Positions 29,557 to 36,572 of a stretch of DNA of 64,000 nt are shown one piece after another. How positions within the stretch are numbered: the stretch's first letter is position 1; every line of letters starts with the position of its first letter. This DNA is from JAWKWH01 sp041397625 (GTDB taxonomy: Bacteria; Pseudomonadota; Alphaproteobacteria; Rhizobiales; Rhizobiaceae), in contig JAWKWH010000004.1 in the NCBI GenBank assembly GCA_041397625.1, positions 248,001 through 312,000 on the forward strand, in the 5' to 3' direction. The position numbers and the translations under genes are program-made. A model generated the notes under the pieces. It had not been told where the DNA came from. It saw only the letters and a list, made by a program, of their open reading frames with translations, and searched no databases.

Positions 29557-30655
29557 CGTCGAAGAAGAACCCCACCCTGAGCCCGATCGTCTTGGCGTAG
29601 CGCTCGTAGAACACCGCGATCAGGTCCTGCATCGCGCCATCGATCGCAACCAGCTGAGCGCGACTGTCGGCATCGGCGAGCAGATCGTCGATCCGCCCGT
29701 CGAGCGCCATGAGTTCCGACAGGTCGGCGAAGCGCGCATGGATATCGTCGACGATCGCTCCGCGTTCGGCCTCGGGCAGCGCATCGGCCAGCCGCGCCGC
29801 GTCGAACAGGCGGCCCATCGCCTCGACATCGGCGCGCAGCATCGACAGCGTGACCCCCGAGCGCCACAGCAGCGCCGAGCGCGGCCGGTCCTCCTCGGGG
29901 GTCGCTTTCAGGAAGGCCGCAAGGCGGGTCTCGCGCACGGTCTCCAGACCGTGCACGACGGTGCTCAGCAGATGCGAGACGGCCTCGTAACCGTCGACGA
30001 AAACCGGATTGTCGGCGCCGGGCTCGAGCCAGAAAGCGAGGAATTCGCCGTCGCCGCGCCATTCGCCGTCAAGCCCGGCCGCCATGGTGTGGAGGTTGGC
30101 GGCGACGGCCTGCGCATAGCGGCAGCGGAAGCTTTCCGGCTCGCCGGCAAGCGCGTCCGAACCGGTTCCAAACAGGATGAAGTCGAGCGCGCCGAGCCCC
30201 TGCACGGCAACGCTCTTGCCGGCCAGCACGCCGGCGTCGACCGCCGTGTCGTCCTTTTCGGCCAGGATCGCCTGTACCTGACGCAGGCCGCGGCCGCGCC
30301 GGTCCGGATAGAACAGGAAACGCTCCAGGACATGGTCGACCAGCACCGGGCCGAAGCGGACCATCTCGGCGCCGGCCCACGCCCGGACCAGCTCGTCATA
30401 GCCCGCCCGTGTTCGTTCAAGCGTCTCCGGCGATGGCGTCGCGCACATCGTTTCCGCATCATCGACCAGCGTCGCGGCTTCGTCGCTCAGATGCCGGTAG
30501 GCCGGGCGGACGAAATCCTCCAGCGCCGCCTTCATGGCGATACCGGCGAACCGGTCGAGATTTTCAGCCCGCGCCGGCACGGTCGGAGATGCCATGAGAA
30601 GGGCAGCGAGCCATGCGGCGGCCACGCGGCGGCTTGAAAAGGAAAGTGCTTTCAT
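29546..30655 (-). CDS. imelysin-family protein lacking the GxHxxE motif
   Basis: An exported 369-residue protein with signal peptide (MKALSFSSRRVAAAWLAALL, cut near ARA-EN). The two-helical-bundle imelysin pattern is visible (YDELVRAWAGAEMVRFGPV; VDGYEAVSHLLSTVVHGLET). In place of GxHxxE it has G153-L-G155-A-L-D158 (QGLGALDFILFG), so the supposed metal site is altered. It heads a minus-strand pair with DUF1513 and diverges from the 30913 gene across the iron-box region. Confidence 0.83.
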   Translation of the reverse strand: MKALSFSSRRVAAAWLAALLMASPTVPARAENLDRFAGIAMKAALEDFVRPAYRHLSDEAATLVDDAETMCATPSPETLERTRAGYDELVRAWAGAEMVRFGPVLVDHVLERFLFYPDRRGRGLRQVQAILAEKDDTAVDAGVLAGKSVAVQGLGALDFILFGTGSDALAGEPESFRCRYAQAVAANLHTMAAGLDGEWRGDGEFLAFWLEPGADNPVFVDGYEAVSHLLSTVVHGLETVRETRLAAFLKATPEEDRPRSALLWRSGVTLSMLRADVEAMGRLFDAARLADALPEAERGAIVDDIHARFADLSELMALDGRIDDLLADADSRAQLVAIDGAMQDLIAVFYERYAKTIGLRVGFFFDDGD

Positions 30656-30772
30656 CCTGGCATTTCTTTCGGGCTGTTTCGCGACATTGCCAACATGGGG
30701 GCTCGGGCCGGGGCCACCGAAACGGCTGGGCCTTGGTCAACCATGGTTTCCGGGAAAAGTCGAGTACATTAG

Positions 30773-30789
30773 TTTAGAATTCTTCTAAA
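30773..30789. promoter_or_regulatory. Irr-type iron control element (ICE box)
   Basis: TTTAGAA-TTC-TTCTAAA is a perfect 7-bp inverted repeat with a 3-nt spacer. It matches the rhizobial ICE consensus bound by the heme-responsive regulator Irr. It lies between the divergent imelysin/DUF1513 pair and the plus-strand iron operon, so it could serve both directions. Confidence 0.75.
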
Positions 30790-30815
30790 GCTTTCAGATT
30801 GCACGCAAATTATCT

Positions 30816-30830
30816 TGACAAGAATAGTCA
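30816..30830. promoter_or_regulatory. RirA-type box (TGA-N9-TCA) overlapping a TTGACA
   Basis: TGACAAGAATAGTCA fits TGA-N9-TCA, the iron-responsive operator pattern for RirA. It overlaps a -35-like TTGACA at 30815-30820. The ICE box is 27 bp to its left. The pattern is short, so chance occurrence is possible. Confidence 0.5.
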
Positions 30831-30912
30831 TGTTATGAATAAACGCAAGGATCAAATGGCGCCTTCGCTGCCGCTTGCGCCGCGCAACCGTCGATTGGAA
30901 ACGAAATGAACC

Positions 30913-31473
30913 GTGCCTTCGCATCGAGATGGCGAGCCCGGACAGCAGATGATCGGTACCGTCGCCATGCGCACTGATTTCAGACGATTGAACGGCCATA
31001 ATGACCGCTATTTCGAGCGCCGGCCGGAAAAGCTGGTACTCGAGGGCTTTCGCTACTGGACCAACGGCTACGAGACAGGATCGGTGACGCCCTGGGAGCT
31101 GGCGTGGAACCTCTACGCGCTGGAGCTTGGCGCGCCGGTGGGCCGGCAACTCCTGGCGGAGCTGGCCTATTTCGTCCGTGTCGCCCGCCAGTGCGCCGAC
31201 TGCCCGCTGCGGACGTTCCCCTATGGCGCACACCACCTTTGTCGCGACGAATGCATCGCGCTCGGACTGGTTGCCGGGTTTCAGCACGATGAAAAAGAGG
31301 CGGTCAAGGCATGCCTGGAGGCGCTGACCTGCAGATTGCGATCGGGCGATGTGGAGGACGCGGCGAGCGGATTTGCCGGATCGTTGGCCGATGCCGGCCA
31401 GGTCCTGCTGCCGATCCCGGCGCCGGTGATCGAGGACGTACTGACGCGCAACCGGCGCGGGACCATTCATTAG
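30913..31473 (+). CDS. uncharacterised Cys/His-motif protein of the iron module
   Basis: 186 residues from GTG 30913; ATG 30949 or ATG 30967 are plausible later starts. No signal peptide or membrane helix, so probably cytoplasmic. I do not recognise the family. A conserved-looking cluster C94-x2-C97 ... H107-H108-x-C110-x3-C114 could bind a metal or an Fe-S cluster. The rest is helical (LEGFRYWTNGYETGSVTPWE; DEKEAVKACLEALTC). It is first behind the Irr/RirA boxes, ahead of the imelysin and oxidoreductase genes, which suggests an iron-related role. Its TAG stop lies at the edge of the MITE-like element. Confidence 0.75.
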   Translation: MPSHRDGEPGQQMIGTVAMRTDFRRLNGHNDRYFERRPEKLVLEGFRYWTNGYETGSVTPWELAWNLYALELGAPVGRQLLAELAYFVRVARQCADCPLRTFPYGAHHLCRDECIALGLVAGFQHDEKEAVKACLEALTCRLRSGDVEDAASGFAGSLADAGQVLLPIPAPVIEDVLTRNRRGTIH

Positions 31474-31777
31474 GCTGTATCGACATGCAGGATTTGGAGC
31501 GCGGTATGAGGCAAGATCATTCAGTTCCGGGAGCGGAACCGATGCAAGGGCCGATCCCTTTCAAGGTTTGGCGACGCCGAGATCGGCGATTTTGCCCGTA
31601 TCCCGGAGGGACGCGGCGGATGTCGTCCCTGGCATCGTTGAAACGCCCTTGCGGTGGTCGGCACCATGGCGGTTTTTTCGCCTTGTCAGGACCGAAATCC
31701 GTCTCGCGCCGTCTGCCTGTCTTCGGGCTTGCCGGACGGCAAGGCCCCGGCCCCCGAAACCTGAAGTCGATACAGCC
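31473..31777. mobile_element. 305-bp MITE-like element with 12-bp inverted ends and TA duplication
   Basis: GGCTGTATCGAC (31473-31484) and its exact inverse GTCGATACAGCC (31766-31777) bound the element. TA flanks both sides (31471-31472 and 31778-31779), as expected for IS630/Tc1- or IS5-type target duplication. The interior has no convincing gene. Similarity to the ends extends inward imperfectly (...CAGG). The element fills the whole gap between the 30913 gene and the imelysin gene. A 29-bp copy of the right end lies at 36372-36400. Confidence 0.65.
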
Positions 31778-31801
31778 TAGGAACAAAGATTGGAGAATTC
31801 G

Positions 31802-33085
31802 ATGAACCGTCCAACAAACTGGATGACGGCAACGGCCGCAGCGCTGGCGATCGTGGTCGCCGTGCCGTCCGCCGCCGCCGCGCTCGAGGACAGCACGGCC
31901 GCGGCGATCGTCGCGACCTATGCCGATATCGCGCTGGCGAAATACGGCGATTCGCTTGAAACCGCCCGTGCGCTGGACAGGGCGGTGGATGCATTGATCG
32001 CCGACCCTTCGGCCGAAACGTTGGCGGCGGCGCGCAACGCCTGGATCGCCGCGCGCATTCCCTATCAGCAGACCGAGGTCTACCGCTTCGGAAACCCGAT
32101 CGTCGACGATTGGGAGGGCCGCGTGAACTCCTGGCCGCTGGATGAGGGGCTGATCGACTACGTGGTCGCCGCCTACGGCACCGAGTCGGACGAGAACACG
32201 CTCTACACGGCCAATGTCGTCGCCAACAGCAAGATCACGATCAACGGCAAGCCGGTCGACGCCTCGGCGCTCACGCCGGATTTCCTTTCGGGCACGCTGC
32301 ATGAAGCCGGCGGCATCGAGGCCAATGTGGCGACCGGATACCACGCCATCGAGTTCCTGCTCTGGGGCCAGGATACCAACGGAACCGGACCCGGCGCCGG
32401 CAACCGCCCGTACACGGATTTCGACACCTCCGCCTGCAGCGGCGGCCACTGCGACCGGCGCGCGGACTATCTGTCCGCCGCCGCCGACCTGCTGGTCGCC
32501 GATCTGGAGGAGATGGTCGCGAACTGGGAGGAAGGCGGTGCGGCGCGCAAGGCGCTGCAGGAGGCCGGCCCGAGGGCCGGCCTGGCCGTCATCCTGACCG
32601 GCATGGGGTCGCTTTCCTATGGCGAACTTGCCGGCGAGCGCATGAAGCTCGGACTGTTGCTGCACGACCCGGAGGAAGAGCACGACTGTTTCTCCGACAA
32701 CACCCATGCCTCGCACCTCAACGACGCGATCGGCATTCGCGACGCCTATCTGGGCGCCTATGACGGCACCAGCGCGGTTTCCGGGCCGTCGCTGTCCGAC
32801 GCGGTCAAGGCGGTCGACGCGGGGCTCGACGCCGAGATGCGCGGCAAGCTCGGCACCACGGTCGCGGCGATGCAGGCGATTGCCGACAGCGCGCGTGGCG
32901 GCGAGGCCTATGACCAGCAGATCGGCGAGGGCAACGATGCGGGCAATGCCCGGGTCCAGGCGGCGATCGATGCGCTGATCGACCAGACGAAGTCGATCGA
33001 GCGGGTCATCGCGGCGCTCGAGCTCAACCGTATCGAATTCGAGGGATCCGACAGCCTCGATGATCCGGACGCCGTGTTCGAGTGA
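31802..33085 (+). CDS. imelysin-family periplasmic protein
   Basis: 427 residues from ATG 31802, preceded by GGAG. Signal peptide ends near PSAAAA-LED. The imelysin metal-site motif GxHxxE is intact as G179-Y-H181-A-I-E184 (GYHAIEFLLWGQD). Two homologous helical halves are visible (ARNAWIAARIPYQQTEVYRF; GIRDAYLGAYDG). Imelysins are iron-regulated, cell-surface or periplasmic proteins tied to iron uptake; peptidase activity is doubtful for this group. It is followed by the barrel and di-heme oxidoreductase genes. Confidence 0.92.
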   Translation: MNRPTNWMTATAAALAIVVAVPSAAAALEDSTAAAIVATYADIALAKYGDSLETARALDRAVDALIADPSAETLAAARNAWIAARIPYQQTEVYRFGNPIVDDWEGRVNSWPLDEGLIDYVVAAYGTESDENTLYTANVVANSKITINGKPVDASALTPDFLSGTLHEAGGIEANVATGYHAIEFLLWGQDTNGTGPGAGNRPYTDFDTSACSGGHCDRRADYLSAAADLLVADLEEMVANWEEGGAARKALQEAGPRAGLAVILTGMGSLSYGELAGERMKLGLLLHDPEEEHDCFSDNTHASHLNDAIGIRDAYLGAYDGTSAVSGPSLSDAVKAVDAGLDAEMRGKLGTTVAAMQAIADSARGGEAYDQQIGEGNDAGNARVQAAIDALIDQTKSIERVIAALELNRIEFEGSDSLDDPDAVFE

Positions 33086-33136
33086 CGGAACCGGACACCA
33101 ATCGGCACGGAGTCTGAATACCCGGTTGGCATAAAC

Positions 33137-33154
33137 GTAATGTTATATTATTAC
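33137..33154. promoter_or_regulatory. Zur-like palindrome upstream of the barrel gene
   Basis: GTAATGTTATATTATTAC is a near-palindrome in a sharply AT-rich island 43 bp before the ATG at 33198. It differs at two central positions from the alphaproteobacterial Zur pattern GTAATGTTATAACATTAC as I recall it. Regulation by zinc is therefore a hypothesis. Confidence 0.45.
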
Positions 33155-33197
33155 ATTCATCGCCGGGAATGACCGGCCGATGAGACATGGGGACAAC

Positions 33198-34322
33198 ATG
33201 CTGGAACGAAACACAAAATTCTCAAGAACGCCGATCATCGAGGCGTCGGTTGCCACTCTCCTTGCGGCCACAAGCCCGCAGATGGCCTGGGCGGAAGACA
33301 AGAACGGGGCGTTTTCCCCGTTCGTGGAGGGCGAACTCGAGCTGGAACTCGGCAATGACCTCACTTTCAGGTCGGATGATCCGGCAAACGAACTGAACGA
33401 CCTCTACTTCTCGGGCGCGCTGGCGGTGGTGTTCGGCCTGACACCGTGGCTTTCCGTCAATGGCGGGCTGACCTTCGAGCCGGTGCTCGACCCTCTTCCG
33501 GCCACCGACCGCTACTTCGGCGATCTCGGTCTCTACGTCGACACGCTGAACGTCCAGGTCGATATCGGCAACCTGTCGGTCGTCGCCGGCAAGTTCGGGC
33601 CTGGCTTCGGCACGGCATGGGACGTGACGCCCGGCGTTTTCGGCACCGGTTTCGCCGAGGACTACGAGCTTGCCGAGATGATCGGCTTCGGCGCGACCTA
33701 TACCGCCGAGGGGCTGCCGATCGGCACGGTCGCGGTTGGCGGCAACGTGTTCTTCGTCGACACGACGGCGCTGTCGGATTCGATCTTCACCAGCCGCGGG
33801 CGCGTCATGGAGAGCGATGGCGGCATCGGCAACACCGAGCGGCTCGACAATGTCTCGCTCGCCATCGACGGCTCGGACGTTCCCGGCGCCGAAGGGCTGT
33901 TCTGGCATCTCGGCTATTCGCATCTTTCCGCCGGGCTGGGCGATGTCGCCGACCAGAACGGCTTCGCCGGCGGGATCGGCACCGAGCGCGAACTGTCAAA
34001 CGGCATGGTGCTGACCGCCAATGGCGAGATCGCCTATTTCGACGGTTTCGGCGGCACGCCCGACGATGCGATTTATCTGACCGGCGGCCTGTCGCTCGCC
34101 AACGGGCCATGGCACGGCGAACTGGCGTCGACGATCCGCCGCATCAACGTGGCCGGCGGACCGAACGTCAACGATCTCCTGGTGCAGCTCTCCGGCGGGC
34201 ACGAATTCGACAACGGCATCGATGTCAGCCTCGGCTACGCGTTTTGGCGCGACGCCGGCATCGACAACCACACTTTCGGGCTGAGGCTGACAAAAACGCT
34301 GGAATTTTCAACCAGGAACTGA
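33198..34322 (+). CDS. predicted outer-membrane beta-barrel protein of the metal module
   Basis: 374 residues from ATG 33198, which has GGGGA at a good distance; ATG 33180 is an alternative. Signal peptide ends at MAWA-ED. The mature chain is rich in amphipathic strands (FVEGELELELGNDL, LYFSGALAVVFGLTPWLSVN, LNVQVDIGNLSVVAGKFGPG, VQLSGGHEFDNGIDVSLGYA) and ends GLRLTKTLEFSTRN, all porin-like. No characterised homologue was recognised. Its place between imelysin and di-heme oxidoreductase, with a Zur-like box just upstream, suggests passage of a metal or metal complex. Confidence 0.75.
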   Translation: MLERNTKFSRTPIIEASVATLLAATSPQMAWAEDKNGAFSPFVEGELELELGNDLTFRSDDPANELNDLYFSGALAVVFGLTPWLSVNGGLTFEPVLDPLPATDRYFGDLGLYVDTLNVQVDIGNLSVVAGKFGPGFGTAWDVTPGVFGTGFAEDYELAEMIGFGATYTAEGLPIGTVAVGGNVFFVDTTALSDSIFTSRGRVMESDGGIGNTERLDNVSLAIDGSDVPGAEGLFWHLGYSHLSAGLGDVADQNGFAGGIGTERELSNGMVLTANGEIAYFDGFGGTPDDAIYLTGGLSLANGPWHGELASTIRRINVAGGPNVNDLLVQLSGGHEFDNGIDVSLGYAFWRDAGIDNHTFGLRLTKTLEFSTRN

Positions 34323-34334
34323 TGGATTGATTTC

Positions 34335-35930
34335 ATGAAACCCGCTGCGGACGGCGAGTATCGTGCCGGCAAGCCCTCGCGCCATTCGAAAGAAGAAGCC
34401 GGCGGATCGTTTCCCGCCGCAACCATCGCTGCGGCGGGGCTTTTGCTGTTTTCGGCGACAGCCTTCGCCGGCGACACGATGCCGCCGGTTTCGCAGCGTG
34501 ACGATCTGGGCGAAAGCGATCGCCACCGCGTCGAGGCGGTGACCGCGCCGACGGAGGATTTTACCAAACCGGAACGGTTCGAGGCGATGGCCGGCGGCGC
34601 GGCGACGTCGCGCCACGCCGTCACCCGCGATGCGTTCTCGCATTTCTCGACCAACCTGTCGTTCGAGGAAGAAGAGCGCTTCAAGCTCGGCAATGCGCTG
34701 TTCCGCAAGCTATGGGTTTCGTCGCCGGCCTCGACGGAGGCTTCCGACGGGCTCGGGCCGCTGTTCAACGCGCGCTCGTGCCAGAGCTGCCACTTGAAGG
34801 ACGGGCGCGGTCATCCCCCCGAGGGCGACGTCGACGCCACGTCGATGTTCCTGAGGCTGGCGGTTCCGCCCGAGACCGACGAGCAGCGGCTGGCGATCGC
34901 CAACAAATCGCTGCTGCTCATTCCGGAGCCGGTATACGGAACCCAGTTGCAGGACCTCGCCGTGCCGGGCATCAAGGCCGAGGGGCGGATGCGCATCGAC
35001 TACGAGGAACATCCGCTCAAGCTCGCCGACGGCACCGAGCTGTCGCTGCGGATGCCGGCTTATGCCGTCGCCGATCCGGCCTACGGACCGCTGCATCCCG
35101 GCACGCAATTGTCGCCGCGCATCGCCAACCAGATGATCGGTCTCGGCCTGGTCGAGCAGATCCACCCGTTCGACATCTTGCGCCAGGCCGATCCGGACGA
35201 CGGCGACGGCGACGGCATTTCCGGAAAGGCATCGATCGTGCGCGACGCGGTGACCGGCAAACCGGCGCTCGGCCGTTTCGGCTGGAAGGCGTCGGTGGCT
35301 TCGATACGCGAACAGTCCGGCGCCGCCTTTGCCGGCGATATCGGCATCTCCAACCCCATCGCTCCGGCCCATCAGGGCGACTGCACCGCATACGAGCGCG
35401 ATTGCCTTGCGGCGCCGAACGGGGTGCAGCCGGCACTGGGCGACACCGAGGCGCCGGATCCGGTGCTCGACCTGGTCGAGTTCTATTCGCAGAACCTGGC
35501 GGTTCCGGCACGCCGCGATGTCGGTTCGGCCGGCGTACTTGCCGGCAAGAAACTGTTCTACCAGATCGGCTGCACCGGCTGCCACACGCCCAAATATGTC
35601 ACCCGGCGCGACGCGGCGCAGAAGGGCCTCGGCTTCCAGCTCATCTGGCCGTATTCGGATTTCCTGCTGCACGACATGGGCGACGGCCTCGCCGACGGCA
35701 TGATCGCCGGCGAGGCGGATGGCAATGAGTGGCGCACGCCGCCGCTCTGGGGCGTCGGCCTGACGGAGACGGTGAGCGGGCACAGCTTCTTCCTGCATGA
35801 CGGCCGCGCCCGAAACCTGACCGAGGCGATCCTGTGGCATGGCGGCGAGGCGCAGGCCTCGCGCGATGCCTTCGCCGCGCTTGCGGCAGCCGAGCGCGCT
35901 TCGCTGATCGCCTTTCTGAACTCACTTTAG
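34335..35930 (+). CDS. di-heme oxidoreductase family (DHOR, DUF1111) protein
   Basis: 531 residues with an N-terminal hydrophobic export segment (ATIAAAGLLLFSATAFA). Heme c sites are CQSCH (149-153) and CTGCH (413-417). A DPDDGDGDGISG loop (287-298) could bind calcium. DHOR proteins are regularly encoded between imelysin genes in iron-regulated loci; the substrate is not known. It begins 12 bp after the barrel gene stop, so the two are probably co-transcribed. Its own stop codon lies inside the second ICE-like box. Confidence 0.9.
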   Translation: MKPAADGEYRAGKPSRHSKEEAGGSFPAATIAAAGLLLFSATAFAGDTMPPVSQRDDLGESDRHRVEAVTAPTEDFTKPERFEAMAGGAATSRHAVTRDAFSHFSTNLSFEEEERFKLGNALFRKLWVSSPASTEASDGLGPLFNARSCQSCHLKDGRGHPPEGDVDATSMFLRLAVPPETDEQRLAIANKSLLLIPEPVYGTQLQDLAVPGIKAEGRMRIDYEEHPLKLADGTELSLRMPAYAVADPAYGPLHPGTQLSPRIANQMIGLGLVEQIHPFDILRQADPDDGDGDGISGKASIVRDAVTGKPALGRFGWKASVASIREQSGAAFAGDIGISNPIAPAHQGDCTAYERDCLAAPNGVQPALGDTEAPDPVLDLVEFYSQNLAVPARRDVGSAGVLAGKKLFYQIGCTGCHTPKYVTRRDAAQKGLGFQLIWPYSDFLLHDMGDGLADGMIAGEADGNEWRTPPLWGVGLTETVSGHSFFLHDGRARNLTEAILWHGGEAQASRDAFAALAAAERASLIAFLNSL

Positions 35931-35983
35931 AATTTCTCTAAAGTATTGTTGCCGCACGACTATTATCTTGACAAGCATGGTCC
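35926..35983. promoter_or_regulatory. second Irr/RirA-like control region, before the Bfd-like gene
   Basis: TTTAGAA-TTT-CTCTAAA (35926-35942) is an ICE box with one mismatch. It is followed at the same spacing as the first region by TATCTTGACAAG (35964-35975), which includes a degenerate RirA pattern TGA-N9-TCC (35969-35983). By my count the 65 bp from 35926 match those from 30773 at 47 positions without gaps. The box covers the oxidoreductase stop codon. Confidence 0.6.
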
Positions 35984-36054
35984 TGTTTGGGTAGCGGATG
36001 GGATGTGTCTCGGTCGGAATCGATCCGGCCGGCGGCAATGGAGCCACGGGCGGG

Positions 36055-36372
36055 ATGATCGTCTGCCACTGCAACATGATACTGCAAAGCGAGATCGAGC
36101 AGGTGATCGAATCCCTGCTCGACGAGGATCCGTGGCGCCTGATCGTACCGTTGCAGGTCTACCACGAAATGGACAAGCGCGGCCGCTGCTGCGGCTGTTT
36201 CCCAACCGTGGTCGATCTCATCGTCAAGGTGACCGAGGCCTATCACAAGCGCAACGCCACGCCGGAGGCCGAGATCGTCTCGCTGGTCGATCGGTTGAAG
36301 AGCGAGAATGATGCGCGCGAGCGGGCGCGGCGCGCGGCCAGGCAACAGCAGCGGCACAGTTCCGCAGCCTAG
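36055..36372 (+). CDS. bacterioferritin-associated ferredoxin-like (2Fe-2S) protein
   Basis: 105 residues from ATG 36055, chosen because Bfd proteins start directly with M-x-V-C-x-C; the frame is open 19 codons further upstream. Cluster ligands are Cys4 and Cys6 (VCHCN) and Cys45/Cys48 (RCCGCFP), the BFD-type CxC...CxxC arrangement. Known Bfd reduces ferric iron in bacterioferritin to release it. The C-terminal tail is long and basic (ERARRAARQQQR). It has its own ICE-like box. No bacterioferritin gene is in the window. Confidence 0.82.
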   Translation: MIVCHCNMILQSEIEQVIESLLDEDPWRLIVPLQVYHEMDKRGRCCGCFPTVVDLIVKVTEAYHKRNATPEAEIVSLVDRLKSENDARERARRAARQQQRHSSAA

Positions 36373-36400
36373 GCTGTATCGACATTCAGGTTTCGGGCGC
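36372..36400. repeat. solitary end of the MITE-like element
   Basis: GGCTGTATCGAC (36372-36383) followed by ATTCAGGTTTCGGGCGCC matches the inverted right end of the 31473-31777 element apart from one extra base and one mismatch. TA precedes it. No partner end was found nearby, so it is a remnant or a solo end. The TA plus first G form the TAG stop of the Bfd-like gene. Confidence 0.6.
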
Positions 36401-36413
36401 CGCGCCGCAGCCC

Positions 36414-36572
36414 CTACCGTTCCAGCCGGTCGTCCTCGTCGTCGAGCAACACGCGTTGGCTGGCGCCGTCGAGGTCCTCGTACTGGCCCGATTTCAGCGA
36501 CCACAGGAATGCGCCGAGGCCGAGCGCGCCCAGGAACAGCGCCACCGGAATGAGGATCAGCAGAACGCTCAT
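36414..36572 (-). CDS. ccoS: cbb3-type oxidase assembly protein CcoS (FixS)
   Basis: 52 residues. It begins MSVLLILIPVALFLGALGLG, a single membrane helix, then AFLWSLKSGQYEDLDGAS and an acidic end (LLDDEDDRLER). This is the typical CcoS layout with the FLWSxxSGQYEDLxG signature. Required for heme/copper insertion into cbb3 oxidase. Its ATG overlaps the fixI stop (ATGA), so it is translationally coupled as the last gene of fixGHIS. Confidence 0.93.
   Translation of the reverse strand: MSVLLILIPVALFLGALGLGAFLWSLKSGQYEDLDGASQRVLLDDEDDRLER

Noticed and set aside
31311..31805. Small open frames inside the 31473-31777 segment
   Set aside because: They span the element ends and the gene before it, lack ribosome sites and have shuffled composition; the segment is better read as a non-coding element.
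31778..36371. A composite transposon carrying imelysin to the Bfd-like gene
   Set aside because: The element ends that flank this block face outward from it (ACAGCC-TA ... TA-GGCTGT), the wrong orientation for the block to be the mobile interior, and no transposase is present.
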